A stretch of DNA of 64,000 nucleotides from Streptomyces sp. L-9-10 (lineage in GTDB: Bacteria; Actinomycetota; Actinomycetes; Streptomycetales; Streptomycetaceae): assembly GCF_004151105.1 (NCBI RefSeq), contig NZ_PHRF01000041.1, forward strand, positions 1 to 64,000, read 5' to 3'. The notes beneath the pieces are model-generated. The model made no database searches and was not told where the DNA came from. It worked only from the letters and a program-made list of their open reading frames with translations. This document shows positions 41,935 to 50,563 of this stretch, piece after piece (position 1 is the stretch's first letter; each line of letters opens with the position of its first letter). Made by a program: the position numbers and the translations under genes.

Positions 41935-42105
41935 ATGGTTCCTGTTGTTCTTGTTCTGCTGCTCGCTTTGGTTCTTTTCGGTGCGGGGTTCGCACTCAAG
42001 GCTTTGTGGTGGATCGCCGTCGTCGTGCTCATTGTTTGGGTGCTCGGCTTCGTTATCCGTCCTGCCGCGCACGGTGGAAAGCGCGGCAGCTGGTACCGCT
42101 GGTAA
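41935..42105 (+). CDS. Small hydrophobic membrane protein (56 aa)
   Basis: A 56-residue protein made of two hydrophobic segments (VPVVLVLLLALVLFGAGFAL and ALWWIAVVVLIVWVLGFVI) and a basic aromatic tail (HGGKRGSWYRW). Small hydrophobic proteins with the same FGAGFALKxLWW core and WYRW end are widespread in Streptomyces. The ATG at 41935 is chosen because family members start MVP; a GTG three codons earlier is possible. A strong terminator follows at once. Function is unknown. Confidence 0.8.
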   Translation: MVPVVLVLLLALVLFGAGFALKALWWIAVVVLIVWVLGFVIRPAAHGGKRGSWYRW

Positions 42106-42125
42106 GAAGTATTCGATACGGAGGC

Positions 42126-42152
42126 CGGCCCCGACAGTTTCTGTCGGGGCCG
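42126..42152 (+). terminator. Intrinsic terminator after the hydrophobic protein gene
   Basis: CGGCCCCGACAG (42126-42137) pairs perfectly with CTGTCGGGGCCG (42141-42152) around a three-base loop TTT. It starts 20 bp after the stop codon. It may also serve the convergent gene at 42230. Confidence 0.85.
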
Positions 42153-42229
42153 CCCTCCGTTCTGCCCGACTCCCGGGGGCTGATACCCGGAGGCCCGGGA
42201 CTGGGGAACGGACGGGCGCGCGAACGTCA

Positions 42230-42598
42230 TCAGGTGTCGTCCTCGATCTTTTTCGCCTCCCGGAGATCGCGCACGGCTGTCCCCGGCCTGCCTTCCTGGG
42301 TTTCGAGGAGCGCGGCGGCTATGGCGTCCAGTTTCAGCTGAATGGCGTGCTCCGCGCGGCGCTCGGAGTTCTTCAGCAGGGCCAGGAGCAGGAGCGTCAC
42401 GGCGGTCATCGACTCGCCGGCGAGCAGTAGCCAGGTCACATCAAGCTTGGCGAGGTGCGCGCCGACGACGATGCCGACAAGGACCATGCAGACGCCGAAG
42501 AACGCCGGTGAGCTGGTGAAGTTGGAGACGTACTCCGCCAGGCGGGCGAACCGTCCGGGCCTGTCGCCACCACGGTTCGCAGGATGTTGAAGGCTCAT
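42230..42598 (-). CDS. Low-affinity iron permease family protein
   Basis: A 122-residue protein with two membrane helices (about 32-50 and 56-75) in the pattern ARLAEYVSNFTSSPAFFGVC, VGIVVGAHLAKLDVTWLLLA and GESMTAVTLLLLALLKNSER, ending in an amphipathic helix (HAIQLKLDAIAAALLETQEG). This is the Iron_permease (low-affinity Fe/Cu permease) fold in its short bacterial form. Transport activity of the short form is not established. The start at 42598 gives MSLQHPANRGGDRPGRFAR. It diverges from the gas vesicle operon, with a 254-bp spacer that must contain both promoters. Confidence 0.82.
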   Translation of the reverse strand: MSLQHPANRGGDRPGRFARLAEYVSNFTSSPAFFGVCMVLVGIVVGAHLAKLDVTWLLLAGESMTAVTLLLLALLKNSERRAEHAIQLKLDAIAAALLETQEGRPGTAVRDLREAKKIEDDT

Positions 42599-42852
42599 GG
42601 GGGTCGACCGTACGGCACGGTCCGCGGCGCGACTCGGCAGAGCAGGCGCAGCAGCCGTCGCCGTGGCTCACAGACGGACGTGTTCTCTCCTCGCTGAATT
42701 TCGTACAGAGGACGGGCGGTCCTCGCGAAGTCGCCTTTCTCCCTGCTTCGTTGAGCAAAAGAACGGTCTCTACGGGCTTCGATCGATGAGGTCGGCCGGA
42801 ATTCGCTGTGCTTTCTCTCACGCATACGTTCGGATCGGAGGGGCACTCGCCA

Positions 42853-43167
42853 GTGACACCACGAACGGTGGCCGGCCGAAATGACAGCAAGGACGGCAAG
42901 GAGAAGCAGACGCGTATCGATATCTCGACGGCGATGCGCAAAGCAGCCGGAGAACTCGCCGAACTTCTCCAGCGCGAGCCCGGTTCCGTGTCCGCTCTGA
43001 AGGCTACGGACGATGGGTGGACCGCGTATGTGGAAGTCATCGAGATCGAGAAGATCGCCGACACCACAAGCGTTATGGCTTCCTACCGCGTCTCTCTCGA
43101 CGGTCGGGGCCGGCTCGTGGGCTACGAACGAATTCGCCGGTATTCACGGGGGCAGGTCGACCGCTGA
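42853..43167 (+). CDS. gvpO: Gas vesicle protein GvpO
   Basis: A 104-residue protein, first gene of the gas vesicle operon. After a lysine-rich lead, the core reads DISTAMRKAAGELAELLQRE, VSALKATDDGWTAYVEVIEI and SYRVSLDGRGRLVGYERIRR, matching actinobacterial GvpO. Its role is accessory and it is required for vesicle formation in halophiles. The GTG at 42853 is chosen for the GGAGGGG nine bases upstream. gvpA follows after 64 bp. Order O-A-F-G-Y-Z-J-L is that of the Streptomyces gvp clusters. Confidence 0.85.
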   Translation: MTPRTVAGRNDSKDGKEKQTRIDISTAMRKAAGELAELLQREPGSVSALKATDDGWTAYVEVIEIEKIADTTSVMASYRVSLDGRGRLVGYERIRRYSRGQVDR

Positions 43168-43231
43168 GTCGCGTCCACCACCGTGATCGGACCGGATCAT
43201 ATGACACAACTCATTGGAAGGAAGACCGACG

Positions 43232-43891
43232 TTGAGTCTCGTGCAACAGAGCAACGCCTCCAGCAGTGGGAGCGGATCTGGAAATCTCTACGACATTCTT
43301 GAGCTGATTCTCGACAGGGGGCTCGTCATCGATGCCTTCGTACGCGTCTCGATCGTGGGCATCGAGATCCTCAAGATCGATGTGCGTGTCGTGGTCGCCA
43401 GTGTCGACACGTATCTGCGATTCGCCGAGGCGTGCAACCGGCTGGACCTCGAATCGGGCCGCAAGGCCCCGACGCAGCTCACCGACATCGTCGGGGACAC
43501 GGTCGAGAGCGGAGCCAAGGGGAAGTCGAAAGGAGCGCTGACGGGCGCGGTGGAAGCCATCAGCGATTCTTTCCAGGGCAGCCATGGCGACTCCGGCTCC
43601 GACGACGACAAGGAGCGGGAGAAGCGGCCGGCGCGCAAGACCGCTTCGTCCAGCAGCAGCGCCGTACCGCTCAGCGCCGGGAGGAATAGCCGATGCCCAC
43701 GTATATCTACGCCATCACCTCGGCCGACCATCCCATGCGGTTGGAGGGACTCAGTGGCATCGGCGACCCGCCGTCCGTTCTGCGTGCCGTCAAGACGGAG
43801 ACGCTGGGCGCCGTTGTCAGCGACACGTCGCCGGGCCTGCGCGCCAAGCGCCGTGATCTCGTCGCGCACCAGAGCGTGCTGGAGCGGCTGA
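43232..43891 (+). CDS. gvpA: Gas vesicle structural protein GvpA/J-type, frameshifted tail
   Basis: Residues 18-72 are the GvpA fold: [40 protein letters not shown] and [16 protein letters not shown], near identical to the vesicle-wall protein of Streptomyces. A serine/lysine-rich tail follows. The TTG at 43232 is used because GGAAGGAAG ends seven bases before it; the next GTG at 43241 is too far. As written, the frame runs to 43891, overlapping gvpF by 199 bp. One base added near 43660 (AGCAGC-C-GCC) restores the expected end [11 protein letters not shown] and a stop at 43687-43689, two bases before gvpF. The tail is therefore probably frameshifted by a one-base deletion. Confidence 0.82.
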   Translation: MSLVQQSNASSSGSGSGNLYDILELILDRGLVIDAFVRVSIVGIEILKIDVRVVVASVDTYLRFAEACNRLDLESGRKAPTQLTDIVGDTVESGAKGKSKGALTGAVEAISDSFQGSHGDSGSDDDKEREKRPARKTASSSSSAVPLSAGRNSRCPRISTPSPRPTIPCGWRDSVASATRRPFCVPSRRRRWAPLSATRRRACAPSAVISSRTRACWSG

Positions 43892-44406
43892 TGGCCGACG
43901 GCGCCGCGCTGCCGATGAGGTTCGGGCTCGTCGGCCCCGACGACGATCAGGTTCTCACTGTGCTGCAAGCGGAACGGGACAGCTATGTGACACGTCTCGC
44001 GGAGCTCGACGGGTGCCTGGAGTACAACCTGAAGGTCGCGCGGGCGGAGGAGAGCCTGCTGCGGGAAATACTCGCCGAATCCGACGAAGTGCGCCGGCTG
44101 AGCGAGTACACGCGGCAGAACCCCGTGGCCCAGGACGAGAAGATGATGCTCGGCGAGCGCGTTTCGCAGGAGATCCAGATCCGTCAGAGCGCGGTGGCGG
44201 GCGACATCCTCGGCGTGCTGGCTCCGTCGGCGGAACGCAGCTCCGAGGCCGATCCCGCCAAGGCCCATTTCCTGAACGTCTCCTTCTTGGTGAAGCGTGA
44301 CGGGGCCGCGGCGTTCTCACAGGCTGTGCACGAAGAGGCGGAACGCCGGGGTGACGACTACGAGTTCACCCTGAGTGGTCCGTTGCCTCCTTACAGTTTC
44401 GTCTGA
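43693..44406 (+). CDS. gvpF: Gas vesicle protein GvpF
   Basis: A 237-residue GvpL/GvpF family protein. The N-terminal ferredoxin-like domain starts [20 protein letters not shown] and contains [20 protein letters not shown]. The C-terminal alpha/beta part has [20 protein letters not shown] and ends [20 protein letters not shown] followed by PYSF, the family C-terminus. GvpF binds the vesicle wall protein and is essential for assembly. It is complete here. Its ATG is close behind the intended gvpA stop and gvpG begins 23 bp downstream. Confidence 0.92.
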   Translation: MPTYIYAITSADHPMRLEGLSGIGDPPSVLRAVKTETLGAVVSDTSPGLRAKRRDLVAHQSVLERLMADGAALPMRFGLVGPDDDQVLTVLQAERDSYVTRLAELDGCLEYNLKVARAEESLLREILAESDEVRRLSEYTRQNPVAQDEKMMLGERVSQEIQIRQSAVAGDILGVLAPSAERSSEADPAKAHFLNVSFLVKRDGAAAFSQAVHEEAERRGDDYEFTLSGPLPPYSFV

Positions 44407-44429
44407 CTTTCGCTGACGGGGGGATCCCC

Positions 44430-44687
44430 ATGGGCCTCTTCACGCACATTCTCACCCTTCCGCTCGCGCCTGTGCGAGGCGCCATCTGGGTTCTCGATCA
44501 GACGGTGCTCGCGGCGGAAAGGGAGTATTACGACCCCGATCCGGTGCGCAAGGAACTGGCCGACCTGGAGAAGGAGCTGCTGAGCGGCGGTATTACCGAA
44601 GAAGAATTCGATCGGCGTGAGGACGCACTGCTGGACAGGCTCGACGAGATCGAGGCGCACCAACGAGGCCTGACGGCCGATACCTGA
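44430..44687 (+). CDS. gvpG: Gas vesicle protein GvpG
   Basis: An 85-residue protein opening MGLFTHILTLPLAPVRGAIW and continuing with helix-rich LEKELLSGGITEEEFDRRED. This is the GvpG pattern, with a short hydrophobic N-terminus and a coiled-coil remainder. GvpG is a minor assembly factor that interacts with GvpF/GvpL. A GGGGGGATCC run before the ATG serves as the ribosome site. It is complete. Confidence 0.9.
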   Translation: MGLFTHILTLPLAPVRGAIWVLDQTVLAAEREYYDPDPVRKELADLEKELLSGGITEEEFDRREDALLDRLDEIEAHQRGLTADT

Positions 44688-44712
44688 TACGGGGAGAATG
44701 AGGTGACGAGAG

Positions 44713-45351
44713 ATGACAGGGAACGTCAAGATAGCCGTCGCTCTGGCGGGCGGATACCTGCTGGGACGCACGAAGAAAGCAAAAATGGCCATCGGCCTCG
44801 GAATGTTCCTGGCGGGCAAGAAGCTGAGCTTCGATCCGAAGCAGCTCGGTAAACTGGTGGCCAACTCGCCTATTCTGGGCGCCCTCAACGACCAGGTCCG
44901 CAAGGAACTGGTGGACGCTACGAAGTCCGCCGCCACCAACGCGCTGACGCAGCGGGCGTCCGGCCTGGCCGACTCCTTGCATCAGCGGACGCTGGACCTC
45001 GATGGCAGGGCCGGCCGCGCCGAGGACGACGAGGACTTGGACGAGGCCGACCAGGACTTCCGTAACGACGACGCCGGCAACTCCGACGACGAGCACGACG
45101 AGCACGACGAGCACGACGAGCACGACGAGCACGACGAGCACGACGAGAAGCCGGCGCCGGGGCGTAGGGCCGCCGCCAAGCGGACCGCCAAGCCTGCGGC
45201 CAAGGCCGCGTCCGGGGCTCGCAGGACCGCCTCGAACCGCACCGGCGAGACGCGCAAGAAGACCTCGTCCGCCACGCGGAAGGCGACCTCGGGGGCGCGC
45301 AAGACCGCTTCGGCGGCCGGCCGCAAGGAGCGGGGTGGCGGCAATGGCTGA
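44713..45351 (+). CDS. gvpY: Gas vesicle cluster protein GvpY-like, with EHD repeats
   Basis: A 212-residue protein. The front (1-95) has an N-terminal hydrophobic segment (VALAGGYLLGRTKKAKMAIG) and DPKQLGKLVANSPILGALND. The middle is very acidic with six perfect EHD units, and the end is lysine/alanine/threonine-rich (TRKATSGARKTASAAGRKER), like a histone-tail. It takes the position of gvpY in Streptomyces clusters. The opposite charge of the two halves could condense or bridge nucleic acid or wall protein; this is inference. Its last eight bases overlap gvpZ. Confidence 0.75.
   Translation: MTGNVKIAVALAGGYLLGRTKKAKMAIGLGMFLAGKKLSFDPKQLGKLVANSPILGALNDQVRKELVDATKSAATNALTQRASGLADSLHQRTLDLDGRAGRAEDDEDLDEADQDFRNDDAGNSDDEHDEHDEHDEHDEHDEHDEKPAPGRRAAAKRTAKPAAKAASGARRTASNRTGETRKKTSSATRKATSGARKTASAAGRKERGGGNG
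45091..45144 (+). repeat. Six tandem copies of GAGCACGAC
   Basis: Six exact 9-bp units in the gvpY-like gene encode (Glu-His-Asp)6. In-frame unit length allows expansion or loss without frameshift. The acidic histidine-rich product could bind metal. Confidence 0.9.
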
Positions 45352-46522
45352 GTCGACTCTGACCAGGTTCAAGGACGAGGTGCCGAAGAACCCGGCCACC
45401 GACCGTCTGAAGGAAGAGCTTCAGAACTACCTCAAGGCGCGTGCCCAGCACGCCGTCACCAGCCTGGGGCACCGCCTCGGCGAAGGCGTCGGCAAGCTGG
45501 CCGATCCCACGAACGGTCCCGGCGGGGCCGTGAAGAGTCTGGCGAAGGGCGGTCAGGCGCTCAGTGAGGGCAAGTCCCCCGCCCAGGCCGCCATGGCCGC
45601 CGGCACCTCTCATCTGAAGGACACCATCAAGGACAAGGTCAAGGGTTTGTTCGGCAAGGGACGCAAGGGCGGCGGCGGCAAGTCGAAGAGCGTCACCATC
45701 ACCGAGGACATCGACGTCGGTGTGCCGGTGCGTGAGGCGTACGACCAGTGGACGCAGTTCCAGGAGTTCAGCACTTTCGCCAAGGGTGTCGTGAGTGTCG
45801 AGAAGGCCGACGACACCAGCAGCAACTGGAAGGTGAAGGTCGCCAAGTCCACCCGCAGCTGGAAGGCGAACGTCACCGAGCAGGTGCCGGACGAGCGCAT
45901 CACCTGGACCACCGAGGGCGCCAAGGGCACGGTCAAGGGCGTGGTGACCTTCCACGCCATCACCGACAACCTGACGCGCGTCCTGCTGGTTCTCCTCGAA
46001 TACTTCCCCAAGGGCCTGTTCGAGAAGACCGGCAACATCTGGCGCGCCCAGGGCCGCCGGGCCCGTCTCGACCTCAAGCTCTACCGCAAGTTCATCATGA
46101 TGCGCGGCGAGGCCACCGACGGCTGGCGTGGTGAGATCCGCGACGGTGAGGTCGTGCTGGAGCACGACGAGGCCGTCGAGGAGGAAGAGGCCCGTGCGCG
46201 AGAGGAGGACGAGGAGGGCGAGGAGAGTCCCGAAGTCCGGGACGGAGCCGACCTGGAAGAGTCCGAGCGCGACGCCGAAGACCGCGACGCAGAGGACGAG
46301 GACGAGGGCGTCCCGGATGACGAGGCCGACGAGGAGTACGCCGACGACGAGGACCTCTCCGAAGAAGGAGACGAATACCGCGACGCGGATGCTCCCGACG
46401 ACGATCCTGCTGACGAGGAGCCTGCTCCCGCAGAGGACGGGTACGAGGACGAGGTCGTGGACGAGGAGGAAGACGAGCCGGCCCCACGGTCCCGGCGCCG
46501 TACCGCCTCGGGCCGTCGCTGA
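45344..46522 (+). CDS. gvpZ: Gas vesicle cluster SRPBCC protein GvpZ-like
   Basis: A 392-residue protein. Residues 1-120 are helical, with LQNYLKARAQHAVTSLGHRL and a glycine/lysine-rich hinge. About 125-265 is an SRPBCC domain (TITEDIDVGVPVREAYDQWT, QFQEFSTFAKGVVSVEKADD, IWRAQGRRARLDLKLYRKFI), and the last 115 residues are almost entirely acidic. Streptomyces clusters carry the same cyclase/dehydrase-like protein after gvpY. The ATG at 45344 lies inside the end of gvpY, implying coupled translation. Its role in vesicles is not known. Confidence 0.8.
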   Translation: MAESTLTRFKDEVPKNPATDRLKEELQNYLKARAQHAVTSLGHRLGEGVGKLADPTNGPGGAVKSLAKGGQALSEGKSPAQAAMAAGTSHLKDTIKDKVKGLFGKGRKGGGGKSKSVTITEDIDVGVPVREAYDQWTQFQEFSTFAKGVVSVEKADDTSSNWKVKVAKSTRSWKANVTEQVPDERITWTTEGAKGTVKGVVTFHAITDNLTRVLLVLLEYFPKGLFEKTGNIWRAQGRRARLDLKLYRKFIMMRGEATDGWRGEIRDGEVVLEHDEAVEEEEARAREEDEEGEESPEVRDGADLEESERDAEDRDAEDEDEGVPDDEADEEYADDEDLSEEGDEYRDADAPDDDPADEEPAPAEDGYEDEVVDEEEDEPAPRSRRRTASGRR

Positions 46523-46558
46523 CACACTCCGCCGCACCACAGACAGGGCTGATTCCAC

Positions 46559-46834
46559 GTGTCCGATTCACTGGCCGGCCGTATGGGGGCCGCCTCCGGG
46601 GTGTCCCCGTACGGCCGGCAAGGACAATCCGCCAACCTCGCCGACATCCTTGAGCGTGTCCTGGACAAGGGCATCGTCATCGCGGGCGACATCCAGATCA
46701 ATCTCCTCGACATCGAGCTGCTGACCATCAAGCTGAGGCTGCTGGTCGCGTCCGTGGACCGGGCCAAGGAGATGGGCACTGGTGGGAGCACGACCCCTCG
46801 CTCTCCTCGCGTGCCCGACCGGCACACCAGGTGA
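46559..46834 (+). CDS. gvpJ: Gas vesicle protein GvpJ, C-terminus lost by frameshift
   Basis: Residues 24-70 are the GvpA/J fold: SANLADILERVLDKGIVIAG, DIQINLLDIELLTIKLRLLV and ASVDRAKEMG. The sequence then reads GTGGSTTPR and stops at 46834. Four bases are missing at 46777-46779: adding TCGA gives EMGIDWWEHDPSLSSR and a frame that continues to TGA at 46969-46971, ending LRAELAELRAAKDKEER, the normal GvpJ end, overlapping the gvpL start. The frameshift removes about 60 tail residues but leaves the wall-protein fold intact. The GTG at 46559 has only a weak ribosome site. Confidence 0.8.
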   Translation: MSDSLAGRMGAASGVSPYGRQGQSANLADILERVLDKGIVIAGDIQINLLDIELLTIKLRLLVASVDRAKEMGTGGSTTPRSPRVPDRHTR

Positions 46835-46967
46835 ATGGATCCCACGGCTCACACGCGGCCCACGACGCGTCGCCGGACGACAGGGCCGCCGACCCACTGG
46901 CACTGGAGAACGCGCAACTGCGCGCCGAGCTGGCCGAGTTGCGGGCAGCGAAAGACAAGGAGGAGCG

Positions 46968-47519
46968 GTGAGCGGCGCCGACATGCACCCCGTCGCCCTG
47001 TCGATGAGCTATGTCTACGCGGTCGGCCGTACGGGAGCGGTGCTGGAATCCGCCCTCTCCGGCCGGGCCGGGCTGCATGGCGGTTCGCTGCGGGCGGTGC
47101 GCGCCGGGGATCTCGTGGCCCTGGTGTCGTCGGTGCCTCACGACGCCTTCGACACGGACGGTCTCAGGGCACAGACGGAGGACATCAAGCGGCTCGAAGT
47201 GCTGGCCCGCACCCACCACGCCGTGGTCGAGGCCGCCTACGGGACCGCGACCGTTCTGCCCATGCGGCTGGCCACGGTGTATCTGGACGACGAGCGGGTG
47301 GCGGACATGCTCTGTGAACGGGCCGCGGAATTCGCTGCCTTGCTCATCCGGCTCGAAGGACATGTCGAGCTGGGCGTCAAGGTCTACGCAGATCCGCAGG
47401 AGGCCGCCAAGACCGGCGCGGCGGTGAGCGAGCCTGTGGCGTCCGGCCCGGGGCGGGCGTATCTGCAACAGCGCCGAGCCCAACGCCACCACCGGACCCG
47501 TGCTGCGGGTGGTCGGTGA
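46968..47519 (+). CDS. gvpL: Gas vesicle protein GvpL, 3'-truncated and fused at its end to foreign sequence
   Basis: The first 165 residues are GvpL: MSYVYAVGRTGAVLESALSG, RTHHAVVEAAYGTATVLPMR and GRAYLQQRRAQR, the last being the start of the C-terminal domain. After this the frame reads HHRTRAAGGR and stops at 47519. Full proteins have about 100 more residues there. The join lies near 47485, beyond which the DNA belongs to a STAS gene read in another frame. gvpS and gvpK, which should follow, are absent from the window. The protein is therefore almost certainly non-functional, and the operon cannot make normal vesicles by itself. Confidence 0.8.
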   Translation: MSGADMHPVALSMSYVYAVGRTGAVLESALSGRAGLHGGSLRAVRAGDLVALVSSVPHDAFDTDGLRAQTEDIKRLEVLARTHHAVVEAAYGTATVLPMRLATVYLDDERVADMLCERAAEFAALLIRLEGHVELGVKVYADPQEAAKTGAAVSEPVASGPGRAYLQQRRAQRHHRTRAAGGR

Positions 47520-47784
47520 ACTCGACTACGCGCAGGCCACCATCCTGCGCGAACAGACCGAACGCCTCGTCCTGAGCCCGGGCCAGAACCTGGTCATCGA
47601 CTTTTCCGGCCTGGAGTTCTGCGACTCCACCGGCATCACCGCCCTCCTGGCCGCCCGTCAGCGTGCCCAAGCGGCCGGCGCCGACATGACTCTTACCGCC
47701 GTGCCCGCCAACACCCTGCGCATCCTCACCATGATCGGCCTGGACCAGGTCTTCACCATCCATCCCAACAGCGACACTGTCTGA
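47500..47784 (+). CDS. STAS-domain anti-sigma factor antagonist, 5'-truncated
   Basis: A 94-residue frame covering nearly a whole STAS domain: VVGELDYAQATILREQTERL, NLVIDFSGLEFCDSTGITAL with the phosphorylatable Ser in DSTG, and VPANTLRILTMIGLDQVFTI. The same frame continues upstream as NSAEPNATTGPVLRVVGELD into the gvpL join and has no start codon before GTG 47500, which overlaps gvpL. The natural N-terminus has been lost by the deletion that removed gvpL-K. It may still be translated from 47500, since only a short part of the domain is missing. No adjacent RsbW partner; the closest is at 15206. Confidence 0.7.
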   Translation: MLRVVGELDYAQATILREQTERLVLSPGQNLVIDFSGLEFCDSTGITALLAARQRAQAAGADMTLTAVPANTLRILTMIGLDQVFTIHPNSDTV

Positions 47785-48764
47785 GCTTCAGCTCCACTCA
47801 GCGGGATGGAAGAGGCATACGGCACGGTCCTGGTCATCGCGCCACTGCCCCGGGGGCTACCCGGACACCACGATGTCCGTCGTGATCACCGACCCCTGCA
47901 GTGCACAACCGTGGCGAGGGCAGGGCCGCGCACCCACGACTCGAAGGTCACACGAGCCGCTACCGCCTCCAGTACGACCACGCACCGGTCAGGCCCGCGC
48001 GCGCAGAAGCGAACGCGCCTTCCCCGCCGACCCGCGTCATCCGAACCACCAACAAGGCGGCTCCGTACGATCACGCGCGCACGGCGGACCGAGCCGCCTG
48101 TCACGACGCCAGCAGGGGCCGGTAACTCGACCTCGGCCAGGCATCGGTGAACTCATGACGGGCCACGAGGCATGATCTCGCGTAGCCGGGGAAACCGCCC
48201 TCGCACTGAGCGAGCTGCCGCACCTGGAAGGCAGGAAGCCCGATCGTTCCCTCCGCCTCCCGGACGGGAGCAGACGCCGAGCAGGGGGAAGGACCGGCTG
48301 ATCCAGGCGGCGGGCGCTCCGGCTGCACGGCAGGCGGGGGCCTGCTCGGTCAGATCCGAGCCTTCGGCTCTGGTGTGAACGCGGAGGAAGACGGCTGTAG
48401 GTTCTCAGCCTCGCTGTCAGGCGGTGACTCTGTGATCTGGGGTTCTTCTCCTCGTCTCAGGATGTGTCCCTGGGCTGCTGTCTCTGGCACGTGTCATTTT
48501 CTCGGCTTGAAGTGCGAAGAGCACTGGACCACGTCGCCGACCGTAGTCGCGCCGGAATTCGGAGAGCTCCTCACCACGGCCCGGTCTATACGCCTCCGCG
48601 GACATGGCACCGCACGACCCGGCGGTACCGGGACCCAGCAGAGTTCGCGGGACTCCCGGAATATCTCGTTCCATAAGGGGGTTCGGAGGGTGTCCCCTAC
48701 AGACTGGCATCCTCCCTGGTGTCGGCCGACTGTTCACCGGGGGCGAGCAAATGAAGGGTGAGAG
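47785..48764. other. Gene-poor stretch, 980 bp
   Basis: No credible gene. Frames on both strands are short or arginine/proline-rich without motifs. Codon bias is poor and AT content is slightly raised. It follows the gvpL/STAS join and may be scrambled DNA from the same deletion. Confidence 0.55.
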
Positions 48765-49778
48765 ATGAAGTGCGTCGTCCGGACGGCTGCCGGCGGACCC
48801 GAGGTTTTGCAGCTCGTCGAGCGTCCGGTGCCCGAGCCCGGTCCGGGCGAGGTCCGGGTCCGGGTGCATATCTCGGGCGTCAACCCGACCGACTGGCGCA
48901 GCCGCAGACGTGCACTGCCGCCGGGCATGGATGAGCAGGTGCCCCACCAGGACGGCGCCGGGGTGATCGATGCCGTCGGTCCGCAGGTCGACCCGGCACG
49001 GATCGGACAGCGGGTGTGGATCTGGGAGGCCGCGTGGGAGCGGCCCTGGGGGACGGCACAGCAGTACACGCTCGTCCCCGACCGGCACGCTGTTGCCCTG
49101 CCAGACCACGCTCCGTTCGAACTCGGCGCGGCCCTGGGCGTCCCGGCCCTGACCGCCCATCGCGCGCTGACGGTGCATGACGGCGGGCCGGGTCGTATCG
49201 CGCCCGGTTCTCTGCGGGGTGCCACCGTGCTGGTGGCGGGCGGCGCCGGCGCCGTCGGCAACGCGGCCGTCCAACTGGCCCGTTGGGCCGGAGCGCGTGT
49301 CGTCACCACGGTCAGCGGCCCCGCCAAGGCCGCACTGGCTCGCGCGGCCGGTGCCCACCGGACGGTCGACTACCGCACGCAGGACGCGGTCGCGGAGATC
49401 CTGGGTTTCGCCCCCAAGGGCGTCGACATCGTGGTGGAGGTCGCGCCGGGCGCCAACGCCGCTCTCGACATGGCGGTGGCCGCCCAAGGGGCCGTGGTGG
49501 CCTACTACTCGGGCGGCGAGAGCGAGCGGCTGTCCATCCCGGTGCTCACCTCACTGCCGACGAACCTGCGCTGGCAGAGCGTCTATGTCTACACCGTCCC
49601 GCCTGCGGCGAAGCGGCAAGCGCTCACCGACATCGCGGCGGCCGTAAACGCGGAGGCACTGCGCGTGGGCGAGGAAGCCGGACTGCCGCTGCACCGCTAC
49701 GCCCTGGAGCACATCGCTGACGCCCACGCCGCCCTCGAACGGGGTGTCGTCGGGAAGGTCCTGCTCGACGTCCCGTGA
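48765..49778 (+). CDS. Zinc-free quinone oxidoreductase (MDR family)
   Basis: A 337-residue medium-chain reductase of the NADPH:quinone oxidoreductase type. The N-terminal GroES-like domain reads MKCVVRTAAGGPEVLQLVER, GPGEVRVRVHISGVNPTDWR and HQDGAGVIDAVGP; there is no zinc-binding cysteine cluster. The Rossmann domain has GATVLVAGGAGAVGNAAVQL, then AGAHRTVDYR and VVVEVAPGANAALDMAV. The C-terminal part ends LERGVVGKVLLDVP. It probably reduces quinones or alkenals with NADPH. The ATG follows GAAGGGTGAGAG. It stands alone between two gene-poor regions. Confidence 0.9.
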   Translation: MKCVVRTAAGGPEVLQLVERPVPEPGPGEVRVRVHISGVNPTDWRSRRRALPPGMDEQVPHQDGAGVIDAVGPQVDPARIGQRVWIWEAAWERPWGTAQQYTLVPDRHAVALPDHAPFELGAALGVPALTAHRALTVHDGGPGRIAPGSLRGATVLVAGGAGAVGNAAVQLARWAGARVVTTVSGPAKAALARAAGAHRTVDYRTQDAVAEILGFAPKGVDIVVEVAPGANAALDMAVAAQGAVVAYYSGGESERLSIPVLTSLPTNLRWQSVYVYTVPPAAKRQALTDIAAAVNAEALRVGEEAGLPLHRYALEHIADAHAALERGVVGKVLLDVP

Positions 49779-50563
49779 CCGTGACACCGGCCGCTGGGCG
49801 AGGGCCATTTCCCCGAAAGTCTCATCTCCATGTCGTATCCGATATCCAGCCGATATCGGCCGTGGGATCCGACACGAAGTGCCAGATCGTACTGCGCTAT
49901 GGCAGGCAGTCCATCAGGTGGGGCGCACCGGTTCGCCGGTCACGGGTGATCCGGGCCTCCACCGCGCTCGTGTAGCTTCACCCTGCACCGGCGCCCGCCT
50001 GAGCCTGCGGGTACCCCGTGCAGCGCTATGTCCGTGCTCCCCCGCTCGCCGCACGATCGACGTCGACCTGAGCGAGATACTTCATGTCGCCAAGGCGGAC
50101 ATCCCGTCCGGAAATCCTCTTCAACCCTGCTGGTGCCAGCTCTCTCGAACCCATGCCTACCGCATCTCCGTGACGATGATTGGAAGAGAAGCCCGGTCGT
50201 CGCCGTCCTCGGTGAAGGAGCGGACGTCGGCTTCGACGTCGACCTCTCACGAGGCGTAACCGCGCGCAAATTAGGTCTGATCGGACATTTGCTGACCCTG
50301 TGCTGGCTCTACCGACGAGTAATCATATTCTGAGTCCTCGGTATGGGTAGGGCCTGGCTTGGCGTCGTCTGGTCGCGGGTTGTAGTCAGGGTGGCAGGGC
50401 GCAGACAGCTTCATGGACGGCCCCGCTCAGTCCAAAGGCGGGAGAAGAGGCGCCTCGAAGCGCGATCGGCTGGAGGTGCTGGAGGTATTGGCATCGTCCG
50501 GCGAAGTCGGCGAGTCGGCTCTATAGAAGCCCGGACGACGAGATGAACCCTTCAGATATGCGG
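49779..50563. other. Gene-poor stretch, 785 bp
   Basis: No gene is supported. A frame at 50414-50521 reads MDGPAQSKGGRRGASKRDRL followed by EVLEVLASSGEVGESAL and stops; its composition is protein-like, so it may be a degraded gene start. The rest shows no motif. Confidence 0.4.

Noticed and set aside
45091..45144. CRISPR-like short repeats
   Set aside because: The units are contiguous 9-bp coding repeats without spacers.
48375..48761. A 128-codon frame after the STAS gene
   Set aside because: No motif, no ribosome site, and poor codon bias; more likely non-coding.
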